From Nanobdellota archaeon (GTDB lineage Archaea > Nanobdellota > Nanobdellia > Pacearchaeales > GW2011-AR1), in assembly GCA_022563455.1 (NCBI GenBank), contig JADFNI010000016.1, forward strand, positions 1 to 20,182: DNA of 20,182 nucleotides, written 5' to 3'. Shown in pieces: positions 1-7,920 of this stretch (position 1 is the stretch's first letter; every line of letters starts with the position of its first letter). The position numbers and the translations under genes were made by a program. The notes beneath the pieces are model-generated. The model did no database searches and was not told where the DNA came from. It worked only from the letters and a program-made list of their open reading frames with translations.

Positions 1-2
1 CT

Positions 3-71
3 GATCAAGGTGTTCAATTTGATAATTTAGGTGGGGTCGCAGGTCTCCTTAGATTTATAGTTATAGATTAG
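3..71 (+). CDS. C-terminal end of an unidentified protein (partial)
   Basis: Only the last 22 codons are in the window. The frame starting at base 3 is open from the left edge to a TAG at 69-71 and ends with LGGVAGLLRFIVID. The other two forward frames hit stops early. The piece is too short to assign. ScpA would be a natural neighbour of scpB, but nothing visible supports that. Confidence 0.45.
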   Translation, partial: DQGVQFDNLGGVAGLLRFIVID

Positions 72-80
72 GAGTAAGTT

Positions 81-88
81 CTTAAAAG
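81..88 (+). promoter_or_regulatory. Probable TATA box for the scpB operon
   Basis: CTTAAAAG is centred about 23.5 nt before the scpB ATG at 108. It is slightly closer than the 25.5-27.5 nt seen elsewhere and weaker than the TTTATAAA boxes of other units. Confidence 0.4.
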
Positions 89-107
89 ATAAAAACTAAG
101 TACATAA

Positions 108-704
108 ATGGAAGAAGATCAAAACCAAACAAATATTCCTACGGCACCAGTAATCACAGGCTCAACCGCAAAAGAAATCGAAAACGAATTCGAAGAAATG
201 GAATCCGATTCAATTGAAAAAGTAGAGGCATCTCTTTTTATCGCAGGAAGATTTCTTAGTTTAGAAGAATTAATCATGCTTACAGATTTAAATCCAATAA
301 TGCTAAAAGAAATTCTCCATAAATTGGAAAAAAAATATACAAAAGATAGTGGAGTTCTAGTTTTGGTTAACAGAACAAATTCATGGAAGATGGATGTCAA
401 GGAGAAATATCACTATTTAATAAATAAGCTTGCAACGGGATCTTCAGAGTTTACTAAAGCAGAAAAAGAAACTCTAGCAATAATTGCATATAAGCAACCA
501 ATAAAACAGTCTGTTGTCATAAAAATTCGTGGAAACAAAGCCTACGATCACATTAAAAAATTCAGAGAGCTAAGTCTTGTCATTGCAAAAAAAGTAGGAC
601 ATACCAATGAGCTTTCACTCTCAGAAGAATTCTACGAGTATTTTAATGTCCATCAAAAAGAAAATTCAAACGATAACGAAGAAGGAAAGAAGGGAGAAAA
701 CTAA
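108..704 (+). CDS. scpB: Segregation and condensation protein B (ScpB)
   Basis: A 198-residue protein of the ScpB family, the winged-helix kleisin-associated subunit of SMC condensin complexes that compact and segregate chromosomes. The family signature is clear: an N-terminal helix with EASLFIAGRFLSLEEL (about residues 40-55) and the second winged helix opening with FTKAEKETLAIIAYKQPI followed by IRG (about 114-142). The first 35 residues and the last 20 are acidic and probably disordered. The stop codon shares one base with the start of the glycosyltransferase gene (TAATG), so translation is probably coupled. No SMC or ScpA is visible in the window; the partial gene at the left edge cannot be identified. 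Confidence 0.9.
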   Translation: MEEDQNQTNIPTAPVITGSTAKEIENEFEEMESDSIEKVEASLFIAGRFLSLEELIMLTDLNPIMLKEILHKLEKKYTKDSGVLVLVNRTNSWKMDVKEKYHYLINKLATGSSEFTKAEKETLAIIAYKQPIKQSVVIKIRGNKAYDHIKKFRELSLVIAKKVGHTNELSLSEEFYEYFNVHQKENSNDNEEGKKGEN

Positions 705-1933
705 TGGAGCCATTAACAGTTCTTTACTTATTTTATTCTTTTATTGCATTTTATTTTTTATTTTTATATATTTTAGTATATTCACAAAATAGAAAGGATT
801 TATATGAATATATTAAACCAAATAAAAATTATTCATTAAGCATAGTCGTTCCTTGCTTTAATGAGGCAGATAGCATTGGTAAAAATATCAAAGGCTTATT
901 AGATTCAAATTATAAAGGTTTAAAAAAAATTTATATTGTAGATGATTGCAGTACTGATAATTCATTTGAGATAATTAAAGAATATGCAAAAAAATATTCT
1001 AAGGTGATTGCATTGAAAACTCCAAAAAATACAGGGAGGGCCGCTGGTGCTAAAATTTATGGTGCAAAATTTGTAAAAACTAAATTAATAGGTTTTAGTG
1101 ATGCTGATTCTTTCCCAAGTAAAGATGCAATTGAAAAAATGGTTGGATATTTTAATGATGAAAAAACCGGCGCAGTTACTTCAAGAGTATTAGTTTTTAA
1201 TAGAGTAAATTATCTTTCAAGAATTCAAGCTATTGAATATAAAATAATAGCATTTACCCGAAAACTTTTAGGATTTCTAGATTCAATCTATGTAACTAAT
1301 GGCCCTTTAAGTATATACAGAAAAACCGCATATGATGATGTAAAGGGGTTCAAATTGAATAATTTAACTGAAGATATTGAAATTACTTGGAATATTGTAG
1401 CACATGGATGGAAAGTAGAAATGGCTTTACCAGCAAAAGTAACTACAGTTGTGCCAGAAAAGACTGGGGAATGGTTTAAACAAAGAATTAGATGGAACGT
1501 AGGTGGAATCCAAACTGTTTACCAATACAGAAAAAAAATAAGAAACACGGGTATGTTAGGTTTATTTATTATGCCATATTTTATATTTTCATGGATTATT
1601 GGTTTAACAGGTTTAGCATTTTTAGTTTATAGATTAACAGAATATTTTATGGCTAAATATCTAGTAGCAAAATATTCCGTTGCAGCACAAGTAGCTATTA
1701 TAAGACTTGATGATTTTAGTTTAAATCCAAGTATATTATTTTTCTTTGGAATGCTTCTTTTTTCATTAGGTTTAGCATATACAATAACAGCTTTAGTACA
1801 TTCTAGGGGAAAAGAATATGGAAGACCAACGGTTAAAGACATCTTTATATACTCATTTTTCTATCTCATAATGTATCCCCCTTTACTGATTTATTCCTTC
1901 TATAAATTTCTAAGAGGAAAGGAGACTTGGTAA
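704..1933 (+). CDS. Membrane GT2-family glycosyltransferase
   Basis: A 409-residue processive-type GT2 glycosyltransferase, expected to move a sugar from a nucleotide- or lipid-linked donor at the cytoplasmic membrane face. Residues 4-27 form an N-terminal membrane segment. The GT-A domain shows VVPCFNEADSI, VDDCSTDNSF (donor-binding Asp), FSDADSF (DxD, metal/nucleotide), TEDIEITW (catalytic acidic residue) and QRIRW (the QxxRW acceptor signature of cellulose-synthase/hyaluronan-synthase-like enzymes). Three C-terminal membrane segments lie near residues 283-312, 344-366 and 378-400. GGGAG sits just before the ATG, which overlaps the scpB stop. This gene and the next are clearly more AT-rich than the ribosomal genes. 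The product polysaccharide or glycolipid cannot be told from sequence. Confidence 0.9.
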   Translation: MEPLTVLYLFYSFIAFYFLFLYILVYSQNRKDLYEYIKPNKNYSLSIVVPCFNEADSIGKNIKGLLDSNYKGLKKIYIVDDCSTDNSFEIIKEYAKKYSKVIALKTPKNTGRAAGAKIYGAKFVKTKLIGFSDADSFPSKDAIEKMVGYFNDEKTGAVTSRVLVFNRVNYLSRIQAIEYKIIAFTRKLLGFLDSIYVTNGPLSIYRKTAYDDVKGFKLNNLTEDIEITWNIVAHGWKVEMALPAKVTTVVPEKTGEWFKQRIRWNVGGIQTVYQYRKKIRNTGMLGLFIMPYFIFSWIIGLTGLAFLVYRLTEYFMAKYLVAKYSVAAQVAIIRLDDFSLNPSILFFFGMLLFSLGLAYTITALVHSRGKEYGRPTVKDIFIYSFFYLIMYPPLLIYSFYKFLRGKETW

Positions 1934-1934
1934 A

Positions 1935-2594
1935 ATGTTAAAAAGTAAAAAAAATGTTTTCTGGGAAGCTTTAGTAATTACAATTGCTATATTTGCAATT
2001 GGACTTTTTTTAGGAATAACTATAGAAACTTCAAATTTATCAAAAATTAGCGAATTTTATACAAAATCCGAAATTGCCTTAGTTGATGGAATGGCAATAA
2101 CAACCTTATCTGAAGAAATAAATATCTCATGTGATTTTTTAAGGGAAGAAAATATAAAATTTGCTAATAAAATCTATGAAGAAGCAAAATTATTAGAAGA
2201 ATATGAAGCTCAAGGAAAAATTACTGATAATATGATTCTTCTTCATCAAAAATATGATTTATTAAGAACTCTTCTTTGGTTAAGCAATCAAGATTCATTA
2301 ATTAGATGTGAAAATTATGACCTAATAGTTTACCTATATGAATATAATACTGAAGACATCCAAAAACAAGCAACTCAAAATGTTTGGTCAAAAATTCTTC
2401 TTGATATAAGATCTACAAATGAAAATTTACTTTTAATTCCAATTGCAACGGATCAAAATTTGACTTCATTAAATCTTTTAATGAATAAATATGGAATTGA
2501 TTCATATCCGGCAGTTATTGTTAATAATAGGAAGGTAATATATGCTCTAGAAAATATAGATACAATTAATCCCTATTTAGGACAATTCAACTAA
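1935..2594 (+). CDS. Membrane-anchored protein with thioredoxin-fold-like C-terminus
   Basis: 219 residues. One membrane segment (about 10-28) follows a lysine-rich N-terminus, so the rest is probably outside the cell. The middle (about 45-150) is helical and acidic with cysteines at CDF and IRCEN. The C-terminal 60 residues resemble the second half of a thioredoxin/DsbA fold: a strand LLLIPIATD, a helix, then YGIDSYPAVIVNNRKVI, where the Pro preceded by Ser-Tyr matches the cis-Pro position. No CxxC redox motif is present, so disulfide oxidoreductase activity is doubtful. The start lies one base after the glycosyltransferase stop, with GGAG upstream, so the two are co-translated and may act together at the membrane. 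The fold call is inference; no family is recognised with certainty. Confidence 0.7.
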   Translation: MLKSKKNVFWEALVITIAIFAIGLFLGITIETSNLSKISEFYTKSEIALVDGMAITTLSEEINISCDFLREENIKFANKIYEEAKLLEEYEAQGKITDNMILLHQKYDLLRTLLWLSNQDSLIRCENYDLIVYLYEYNTEDIQKQATQNVWSKILLDIRSTNENLLLIPIATDQNLTSLNLLMNKYGIDSYPAVIVNNRKVIYALENIDTINPYLGQFN

Positions 2595-2659
2595 CATATA
2601 CATTAAACTACAATATTCTTTAAAAGTGACTTTTATTTGATACTTTAATGAATAAATAT

Positions 2660-2726
2660 CAAAACAAAGTTTTGGAATCCAAGTTTTTTCTACTTGGAAG
2701 AAATTTCTTTTTTTTGAAAAAAGAAA
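2660..2726 (+). promoter_or_regulatory. Three consecutive hairpins between the glycosyltransferase operon and mbf1
   Basis: Hairpin 1 pairs CAAAAC (2660-2665) with GTTTTG (2669-2674). Hairpin 2 pairs TCCAAG (2678-2683) with CTTGGA (2693-2698) around a T-rich loop. Hairpin 3 pairs 2704-2713 with 2717-2726 (10 bp, loop of 3) and ends 7 nt before the mbf1 ATG. They could end the upstream operon (T-runs at 2684-2689 and 2708-2715) or form an mbf1 leader; a TTTAAAAG box at about 2620-2627 would start RNA near 2649. Confidence 0.5.
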
Positions 2727-2733
2727 GAATCTA

Positions 2734-3534
2734 ATGAGATGTGCCATTTGCAAGAAAGAAGAAGATGTAATAGAACTTTTTGAAGGAATATTAGGTGCTG
2801 GAATGATTCGTATTTGTAAACCGTGCTCTTTAAATGAGGGAATTCCAACAATTCAAAAACCTTCAATTAGTCAATTAGCAAAAGCAGACGAGAGATATAG
2901 CGTTCGAGAAAGAATGGAGAAAATGTCTGGAGTGAACGACAAAACAGAGCTAAGCGATGAACAAGTATTTCTTCAGGGGAATTTAGCTAAATTAAGGGCC
3001 CCTCCAAAAAAGGAAACAAATGAAAACGTTGTTGATGATTATTCTTGGAATGTTACAATTGCTAGAAGAAGAAGAAAACTAAGTACGGGCCAGTTAGCAA
3101 AGGCAACAGATATAGATTATAAAATTATTCAAGGTATAGAAAAAGGAAGAATTCCAAAAGACTATGTCATGATTTTTTCACTCCTAGAAAAGTTCCTAAA
3201 AGTAAGACTACTTAAATTACATGTTGAAAAAATAAATTTCAAAAGAGATATAACTATACATAAAGAAAGAGAAATATTAAAAGGTGTTCAAGAAAGAATT
3301 GACCACAAGGAAGAATATGATGACGATGAATGGATTGAACAAAGAAAGAAACATGAGTTAAAAGAAAGAGATGATCCAGAAATTCCGACAGATCTTGAAA
3401 ATGTTACAATAGATTCGCTAGTTGAAAGAAAAAGGGCAAGAGAAAAAGCAAGTTTAAGTAGAAAGGGAAGAATCGAAACAGATGCAATGCTTGGATCCGA
3501 TATTGATTTAGAAGTTGATATGGACGATTCGTAA
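2734..3534 (+). CDS. mbf1: Multiprotein bridging factor 1 homologue (MBF1), long form
   Basis: 266 residues. An N-terminal zinc ribbon has C3-x2-C6 and C28-x2-C31 (MRCAICK, ICKPC). A Cro/C1-type helix-turn-helix follows at about residues 105-160, with SWNVTIARRRRKLSTGQLAKA, the usual MBF1 order. Archaeal MBF1 proteins associate with the transcription or translation machinery; in eukaryotes MBF1 bridges TBP to activators and also acts at colliding ribosomes. Usual archaeal versions are around 160-170 residues, so the roughly 100-residue tail rich in Lys, Arg, Glu and Asp and ending LEVDMDDS is an extension. The gene stands alone, ending 12 nt from the convergent RPA gene. It lacks the TATA box at the -26 position and has no clear ribosome binding site, unlike most neighbours. 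Confidence 0.88.
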   Translation: MRCAICKKEEDVIELFEGILGAGMIRICKPCSLNEGIPTIQKPSISQLAKADERYSVRERMEKMSGVNDKTELSDEQVFLQGNLAKLRAPPKKETNENVVDDYSWNVTIARRRRKLSTGQLAKATDIDYKIIQGIEKGRIPKDYVMIFSLLEKFLKVRLLKLHVEKINFKRDITIHKEREILKGVQERIDHKEEYDDDEWIEQRKKHELKERDDPEIPTDLENVTIDSLVERKRAREKASLSRKGRIETDAMLGSDIDLEVDMDDS

Positions 3535-3546
3535 TTTTTAAAATTT

Positions 3547-4266
3547 CTAACCCAAATATCGAAGCCTTCCGGGTCGAGGCTCATAAATTAAACCTTCTTC
3601 CAAAAGGGTCTTTATTTCCTTATCAATTAATTCGGGATTAGCCTCTGTATCCATCTTCAAAGCTTCAGTATCAATTCCCCCGTCAACTTCAGCATTCTTT
3701 ATTTTATCCATAACAGAGTTCTTCAAGTCATTACTTCCATTTTCAGCTTGTGGCATGTTGCGTCTGCTGTTTTGAATTTCAAGTTTTCGAACAAGAAGCC
3801 AACGAGGATCCACCTTTTTAATTACCTCTGGAATCATATAAACTTCTCCATTCCATTCTCTGACATTTCCAATGATCTGCAAGGTATCTCCCGCATTCAC
3901 ATCTTTAAAATTTTCCACTTCATCTCCAAACACTTTTAATCGAATTTGCCCAGATGCATCGTCAACAGTTATAGACAAATATTTCTTTTCCCCCTCACTA
4001 TTAAATTTATCAACACAATTAGCAAGAACATTAATTCTAACAACATGCCGGTCTCCCATCTCAAGATACATAAATTTCCCTTCAGGAGTATTCGTAGGTC
4101 GTCCCTTCAAAATATCTCCAATCCGCATCTTGTAAGCAATATTTCTCTTTCTTATCTCTCCTGGATTAAAGTTTGATCCTCCAGATGATGGAGCAGAAGC
4201 TCCAGTGTTAGTGCTGTTATTTGAATTCGTATCCTCCCCGGAACCAGTTCCAATATTTTCTTCCAT
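3547..4266 (-). CDS. rpa: RPA-type single-stranded DNA-binding protein
   Basis: 239 residues from the ATG at 4266. The N-terminal 35 residues are Gly/Ser/Asn-rich and disordered. An OB-fold occupies about 45-145 (MRIGDILKG, YLSITVDDASGQIRLKVFGD, GDTLQIIGNVREWNGEVYMI), and a C-terminal winged helix (about 170-235) ends LLEEGLIYEPRPGRLRYLG. That OB-plus-winged-helix order is the RPA32/RPA2 layout. It coats ssDNA in replication and repair. An upstream start giving 18 extra residues is possible, but the TATA box at 4289-4296 is 26 nt from 4266 and inside that longer ORF, so the shorter start fits a leaderless mRNA. It lies just downstream of mcm on the same strand, which suits a replication neighbourhood. 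Confidence 0.85.
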   Translation of the reverse strand: MEENIGTGSGEDTNSNNSTNTGASAPSSGGSNFNPGEIRKRNIAYKMRIGDILKGRPTNTPEGKFMYLEMGDRHVVRINVLANCVDKFNSEGEKKYLSITVDDASGQIRLKVFGDEVENFKDVNAGDTLQIIGNVREWNGEVYMIPEVIKKVDPRWLLVRKLEIQNSRRNMPQAENGSNDLKNSVMDKIKNAEVDGGIDTEALKMDTEANPELIDKEIKTLLEEGLIYEPRPGRLRYLG

Positions 4267-4288
4267 GATTTTTGCATAGCGCGAGGTC

Positions 4289-4296
4289 TTTATAAG
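4289..4296 (-). promoter_or_regulatory. TATA box for the RPA gene
   Basis: CTTATAAA on the minus strand, centred 26 nt from the ATG at 4266. It decides the start codon. Confidence 0.65.
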
Positions 4297-4355
4297 AATT
4301 ATTGTGGCGCTGTTAGTCATTTCACTTCCAGAACCACTATTCTAACCCTTATCCC

Positions 4356-6410
4356 TTACATCCTCTGAATAAACCCTCGTCTAGGTCTAAATAAATCTCC
4401 AGCTTTCAAAAGTTTCCCAACAACTTCATCAATCTCATCAGGCTTCATTTTGTCCTTCAAGGCTTTCTCAACTTCTTCAAAAGGAATAAGCTTCCCGAGT
4501 TTCTCTTCAAGGGCCTCAATTGTATCTCGAACAATCGCAATCTTATTCCTAGCTGAAGCTGGATTCCCACTAATTTTATCAATATCAAAAGTCTTAGTTT
4601 TTTCATCGTATCCAACTTGCATCAAATAACTTTTTACAAGTTCAATCGCAATCTTTGCATCCTTTTTATCTACAGTTTTTGAAAGTCTCATCCTAGCATG
4701 CGCTTCAGCGAGCCTAACAAGGGCCTCTAACTGTCTAGCTCCGATAGGAATAGCCTTGTTAGCACCAACATCTCCAATCTGCGGTTGATTTCGAAGTCCA
4801 ACATAAAAGTCCTTCATCTCGTTAACTGCTTCTGAAGTAAGCTTAGGATTATACTTCTGTTTAGAATAGGAAATATATTTTCGAAGAAGATCCTTATCAA
4901 TAACATTATGTTTAACCTCTTGCCTGTGTTCTGCAAGAACATGAGTTGCTATTGCTTCATCACGCTCCCTACTAGGAATATCTCTCATAATAAAAATAGC
5001 ATCAAAACGAGAAAGTAAACTTGGAGCTAAATTAACTTGTCTAGGAATATCCTGCGTAGGATCAAATCTTCCAAATTTGGGATTCGCCGCAGCAAGTACC
5101 GAAGTTTGAGCTCTAAGTGTCGCTTGAACAGTCGCTTTTGAAATAGTAACTGTCTGTTGCTCCATAGCCTCATGCATTGTAGACCTATCCTCCTCAGCCA
5201 TCTTATCAAATTCATCAATACAAACAATCCCTTTATTTGCAAGAACCATAGCTCCAGCCTCCAAACTCCACCCCTTCAAAATTTCATCCTTAACAACTGT
5301 CGCAGTAAGACCAGCTCCTGTGGACGACTTTCCAGACACATAACGAGCCTTCGGTGCAACTCCACTAATAAACCCAAGCATAACAGATTTCGCAACGCCA
5401 GGATCTCCAACCAAGAGCACATGAATATCCCCTCTCATTTTAGTTTCGTCACTTCGGGTCTTTTTAACCCCTCCAAAAAGCTGTAAGGCAAGAGCCTTCT
5501 TAACTTCTTCATGTCCCCAAATTGAAGGAGCAATACTTTTAACCATTGTATTAAGAATGTCCGGGTCACTAGCAATCTCACGAATAACCCTTTCATCTTC
5601 TTCATCAATATCAATATCCTCAAAAGATTCATCCAAGGGAACTATATTATTTGATTCAACAGCTAAATCAAAACGAGTGAGCATGGCGCCACTAGAAGAC
5701 GAAATCGCAATCTCCTTTAATATTCCAATAATTTTAACACGAGATCCAGGAGTAGTTCTCATCTCCATTCTAGGATCCACAAGGTCTTCCTTCAAAAATA
5801 TAGTCATCCTCTTGGGTTGTTCTCCGCCGCTTAAGTTATCAGACGCCTCTTCAATAGTCAAAACCTGAGCATCAACCATATCTTTTCCAATCTCCTTAAA
5901 TCCTCCACGTCTTCCACAAGAACAACGAGACGGCTCCCTAAATTTCTTATCAATTTGGAGAAGAGAAATAAGCGTCCCGCAACTAGGGCACTCAAATCGA
6001 GCATTAGTCACAAGAGGTCGAACTTCAGATGCCTGTCTAACAATCCCCTCCATCCCAATCATCTGTCCAAGGTGTTTAGACCGAATGTTTCTAATTAAAA
6101 GTTCTTGTCCAGGCGTTATCGTATCGAATCGAACCCTAGCATCATTTGGAGCCCACTCAAGTTCTTCTAAAGCAACCTCTAAGAGTTGTATAGTCTCTTC
6201 AGGCCGGTTAATTAAATTCTCAGCAAGTTCCGGAGAATGCGCTGAAAACTCATTAAAGTCAATTTTAATAATTTTCCCACCAGATTTAACAATCCGTCCA
6301 ATAATCTTCTTATTTAATTCAAAAAAATCCTTAGCTTCTCTTAAAAATTCGTCCTGATTAATAGTAACCATAGCCTCTTCTTCATTTCCAGTCATATCCT
6401 CTTCAGCCAT
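4356..6410 (-). CDS. mcm: MCM replicative DNA helicase
   Basis: 684 residues, the usual size for an archaeal MCM, the hexameric 3'-5' helicase at the replication fork. The N-terminal domain carries a four-cysteine zinc site (CPSC near 141-144, CSC near 163-165). The AAA+ core shows Walker A GDPGVAKS (about 335-342), Walker B CIDEFDKM (about 397-404), sensor 1 AAANPKFG (about 440-447) and the arginine finger in LLSRFDAIF (about 466-474). A C-terminal winged helix ends the protein, and no intein interrupts it. A TTG lies one codon upstream of the chosen ATG at 6410; the ATG fits the TATA spacing of 25.5 nt. The RPA gene follows on the same strand from its own promoter. Confidence 0.97.
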   Translation of the reverse strand: MAEEDMTGNEEEAMVTINQDEFLREAKDFFELNKKIIGRIVKSGGKIIKIDFNEFSAHSPELAENLINRPEETIQLLEVALEELEWAPNDARVRFDTITPGQELLIRNIRSKHLGQMIGMEGIVRQASEVRPLVTNARFECPSCGTLISLLQIDKKFREPSRCSCGRRGGFKEIGKDMVDAQVLTIEEASDNLSGGEQPKRMTIFLKEDLVDPRMEMRTTPGSRVKIIGILKEIAISSSSGAMLTRFDLAVESNNIVPLDESFEDIDIDEEDERVIREIASDPDILNTMVKSIAPSIWGHEEVKKALALQLFGGVKKTRSDETKMRGDIHVLLVGDPGVAKSVMLGFISGVAPKARYVSGKSSTGAGLTATVVKDEILKGWSLEAGAMVLANKGIVCIDEFDKMAEEDRSTMHEAMEQQTVTISKATVQATLRAQTSVLAAANPKFGRFDPTQDIPRQVNLAPSLLSRFDAIFIMRDIPSRERDEAIATHVLAEHRQEVKHNVIDKDLLRKYISYSKQKYNPKLTSEAVNEMKDFYVGLRNQPQIGDVGANKAIPIGARQLEALVRLAEAHARMRLSKTVDKKDAKIAIELVKSYLMQVGYDEKTKTFDIDKISGNPASARNKIAIVRDTIEALEEKLGKLIPFEEVEKALKDKMKPDEIDEVVGKLLKAGDLFRPRRGFIQRM

Positions 6411-6430
6411 CAAATATGAAAATATAGGGG

Positions 6431-6440
6431 TTATATAAAT
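6431..6440 (-). promoter_or_regulatory. TATA box for mcm
   Basis: ATTTATATAA on the minus strand, centred 25.5 nt upstream of the mcm ATG at 6410; predicts a leaderless mRNA. The stop of truB is only a few bases upstream. Confidence 0.65.
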
Positions 6441-6451
6441 ATTAAGGGGAT

Positions 6452-7300
6452 TTAGTTGTAAACAAACTCACTTCTGGCAAAAATTATCTCTTCACTTCCT
6501 TTCTTATAAATTCCAATAAAAACTTCCTTACAAAATGCAGCAAAAACTTCACCCTCTTTTAACTCATTAGCACCCTTAATAACATTAGACCTAAACAGAG
6601 GCTTTCCTTGATAAAGTGACTTTACTGCAGACTTATCAATCTCAACATAAGGTAAAACTTGTTTTATAGCGCTTTTCGCAGGAATAATCATCTTTCGAAG
6701 TTTTTTATCATTCCCTTCTTTCCAAGAGTCAACAGAAATATCAAATTCCTCTAAAGTATACAAATCCTCCTCAGAAAATATTCCAGCTTCAGTTCTTCGA
6801 AGTTCGTTCATATGTGCTCCTCCAATCATTCCCCCAAGGTCTGAACAAATTTTTCGAATATAAGTTCCCCCTTCAACCTTGCACTCAAATAAAAAATCTC
6901 GAGAATCTACAGATGCCTCTAAGAATTTAAAACTATATACTGTCCTCTCCCTCTCTTGAATCTTAACAGCGGATTTTCTTGGAGGAGTTTGTTTAATTTT
7001 TCCAAGAAAGTTTTTGTCAATTAATTTTTGAAGATCCTTCATATCAGCCTCATTATGGGTATGCATAACTCCAACATAAGTCTTGTCATGACGAATAAAA
7101 TAATTTGCAAGTTTACAAGCTCTTCCAAGTGTGATTGGTAAAACTCCAGTAACCATTGGGTCAAGCGTTCCCATATGAGAAGTCTTCTTAAGCTTCAACT
7201 GTCTCCGAACATATTCAGAAATTGAATAAGAAGTAGGACCTCTAGATTTATCAATATTAATAAGTCCAAAATTAATCAAATCAGTTATTTTAGTTTTCAT
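6452..7300 (-). CDS. truB: tRNA/rRNA pseudouridine synthase TruB/Cbf5 family
   Basis: 282 residues. It isomerises uridine to pseudouridine: in archaea Cbf5 works either guided by H/ACA RNPs on rRNA or alone on tRNA U55. Motif I is INIDKSRGPTS; the catalytic motif HMGTLDPMVTGVLPI places the catalytic Asp at residue 47; motif III is GGTYIRKICSDLG. The last 80 residues form the PUA RNA-binding domain (DKSAVKSLYQGKPLFRSNV, KEGEVFAAFCKEVFIGI). It is shorter than typical archaeal Cbf5 (about 330 residues), mainly in the N-terminal extension and between motifs. Nop10, Gar1 and L7Ae partners are not in the window. The leaderless start at 7300 is supported by a TATA box overlapping the tag stop codon. 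Confidence 0.92.
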   Translation of the reverse strand: MKTKITDLINFGLINIDKSRGPTSYSISEYVRRQLKLKKTSHMGTLDPMVTGVLPITLGRACKLANYFIRHDKTYVGVMHTHNEADMKDLQKLIDKNFLGKIKQTPPRKSAVKIQERERTVYSFKFLEASVDSRDFLFECKVEGGTYIRKICSDLGGMIGGAHMNELRRTEAGIFSEEDLYTLEEFDISVDSWKEGNDKKLRKMIIPAKSAIKQVLPYVEIDKSAVKSLYQGKPLFRSNVIKGANELKEGEVFAAFCKEVFIGIYKKGSEEIIFARSEFVYN

Positions 7301-7321
7301 AAAATTAAAACAGAATTCCCC

Positions 7322-7330
7322 TTTTTATAT
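7322..7330 (-). promoter_or_regulatory. TATA box for truB, overlapping the tag stop codon
   Basis: ATATAAAAA on the minus strand, centred 26 nt upstream of the truB ATG. The TAA that ends tag (7325-7327) is part of the box. Confidence 0.6.
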
Positions 7331-7888
7331 CTCCCCATACCTAAAACAACTTTTTTCATGATCATTAACAAGTCCTACAGCCTGCATAAAAGCATAGATA
7401 ATAGTTGGCCCAACAAAATTAAATCCTCTTTTCTTTAAGTCTTTAGAAATCAAATCAGAAATTTTAGTAGTCGCAGGAATTTCGGTCCGCTTATTCCATC
7501 CACCCTTAATGGTCTGGTCATTAACAAACTCCCAAACATAGGAGGCAAACAACCCAAACCCCTCTCGAATCTGAATAAAAGCACGAGCATTTGAAACAGT
7601 TGAACGAATCTTAAGTCTATTTCTAACAATTCCTGTATTCAAAAGGAGTTCTTCAATCTTTTTTTCATCATACTTAGCAATCTTTTCAAAGTCAAACGAA
7701 TCAAATGCTCGTCGGTAATTTTCCCTCTTCTTAAGAATGGTAAGCCAAGATAGCCCAGCCTGAGCCCCCTCAAGAATCAACATCTCAAAAAGATATAGGT
7801 CATCATGTGACTTAACTCCCCATTCTTCATCATGATACTTCACATATTGGGGACAATCCAAATTTACCCATCCACATCTTTTCTTCAT
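7325..7888 (-). CDS. tag: 3-methyladenine DNA glycosylase I (Tag)
   Basis: 187 residues, the normal family length. It excises 3-methyladenine from alkylated DNA in base excision repair. The N-terminus has RCGWVNLDCPQYVKYHDEEWG, with the Cys and His of the family's zinc site; the C-terminus has VNDHEKSCF, supplying the other His and Cys. The helix-hairpin-helix core includes EMLILEGAQAGLSW, where the Glu is the conserved base-recognition acid, and NTGIVRNRLKI. Tag is a HhH-family enzyme common in bacteria and patchy in archaea, so acquisition by transfer at some time is plausible, though base composition does not stand out. TATA box at 7912-7919. Confidence 0.95.
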   Translation of the reverse strand: MKKRCGWVNLDCPQYVKYHDEEWGVKSHDDLYLFEMLILEGAQAGLSWLTILKKRENYRRAFDSFDFEKIAKYDEKKIEELLLNTGIVRNRLKIRSTVSNARAFIQIREGFGLFASYVWEFVNDQTIKGGWNKRTEIPATTKISDLISKDLKKRGFNFVGPTIIYAFMQAVGLVNDHEKSCFRYGEI

Positions 7889-7911
7889 AAATTAAAATTA
7901 TAAAAACAGTC

Positions 7912-7919
7912 TTTATAGA
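7912..7919 (-). promoter_or_regulatory. TATA box for tag
   Basis: TCTATAAA on the minus strand, centred 27.5 nt upstream of the tag ATG, directly after the eL31 stop at 7921-7923. Confidence 0.6.
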
Positions 7920-7920
7920 A

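Noticed and set aside
607..792. 61-codon ORF spanning the scpB-glycosyltransferase junction
   Set aside because: Overlaps two recognised genes in another frame; its hydrophobic end only mirrors the membrane segment of the glycosyltransferase.
4135..6357. Plus-strand ORFs opposite RPA and mcm
   Set aside because: They lie wholly inside well-supported genes on the other strand and show no recognisable protein features.
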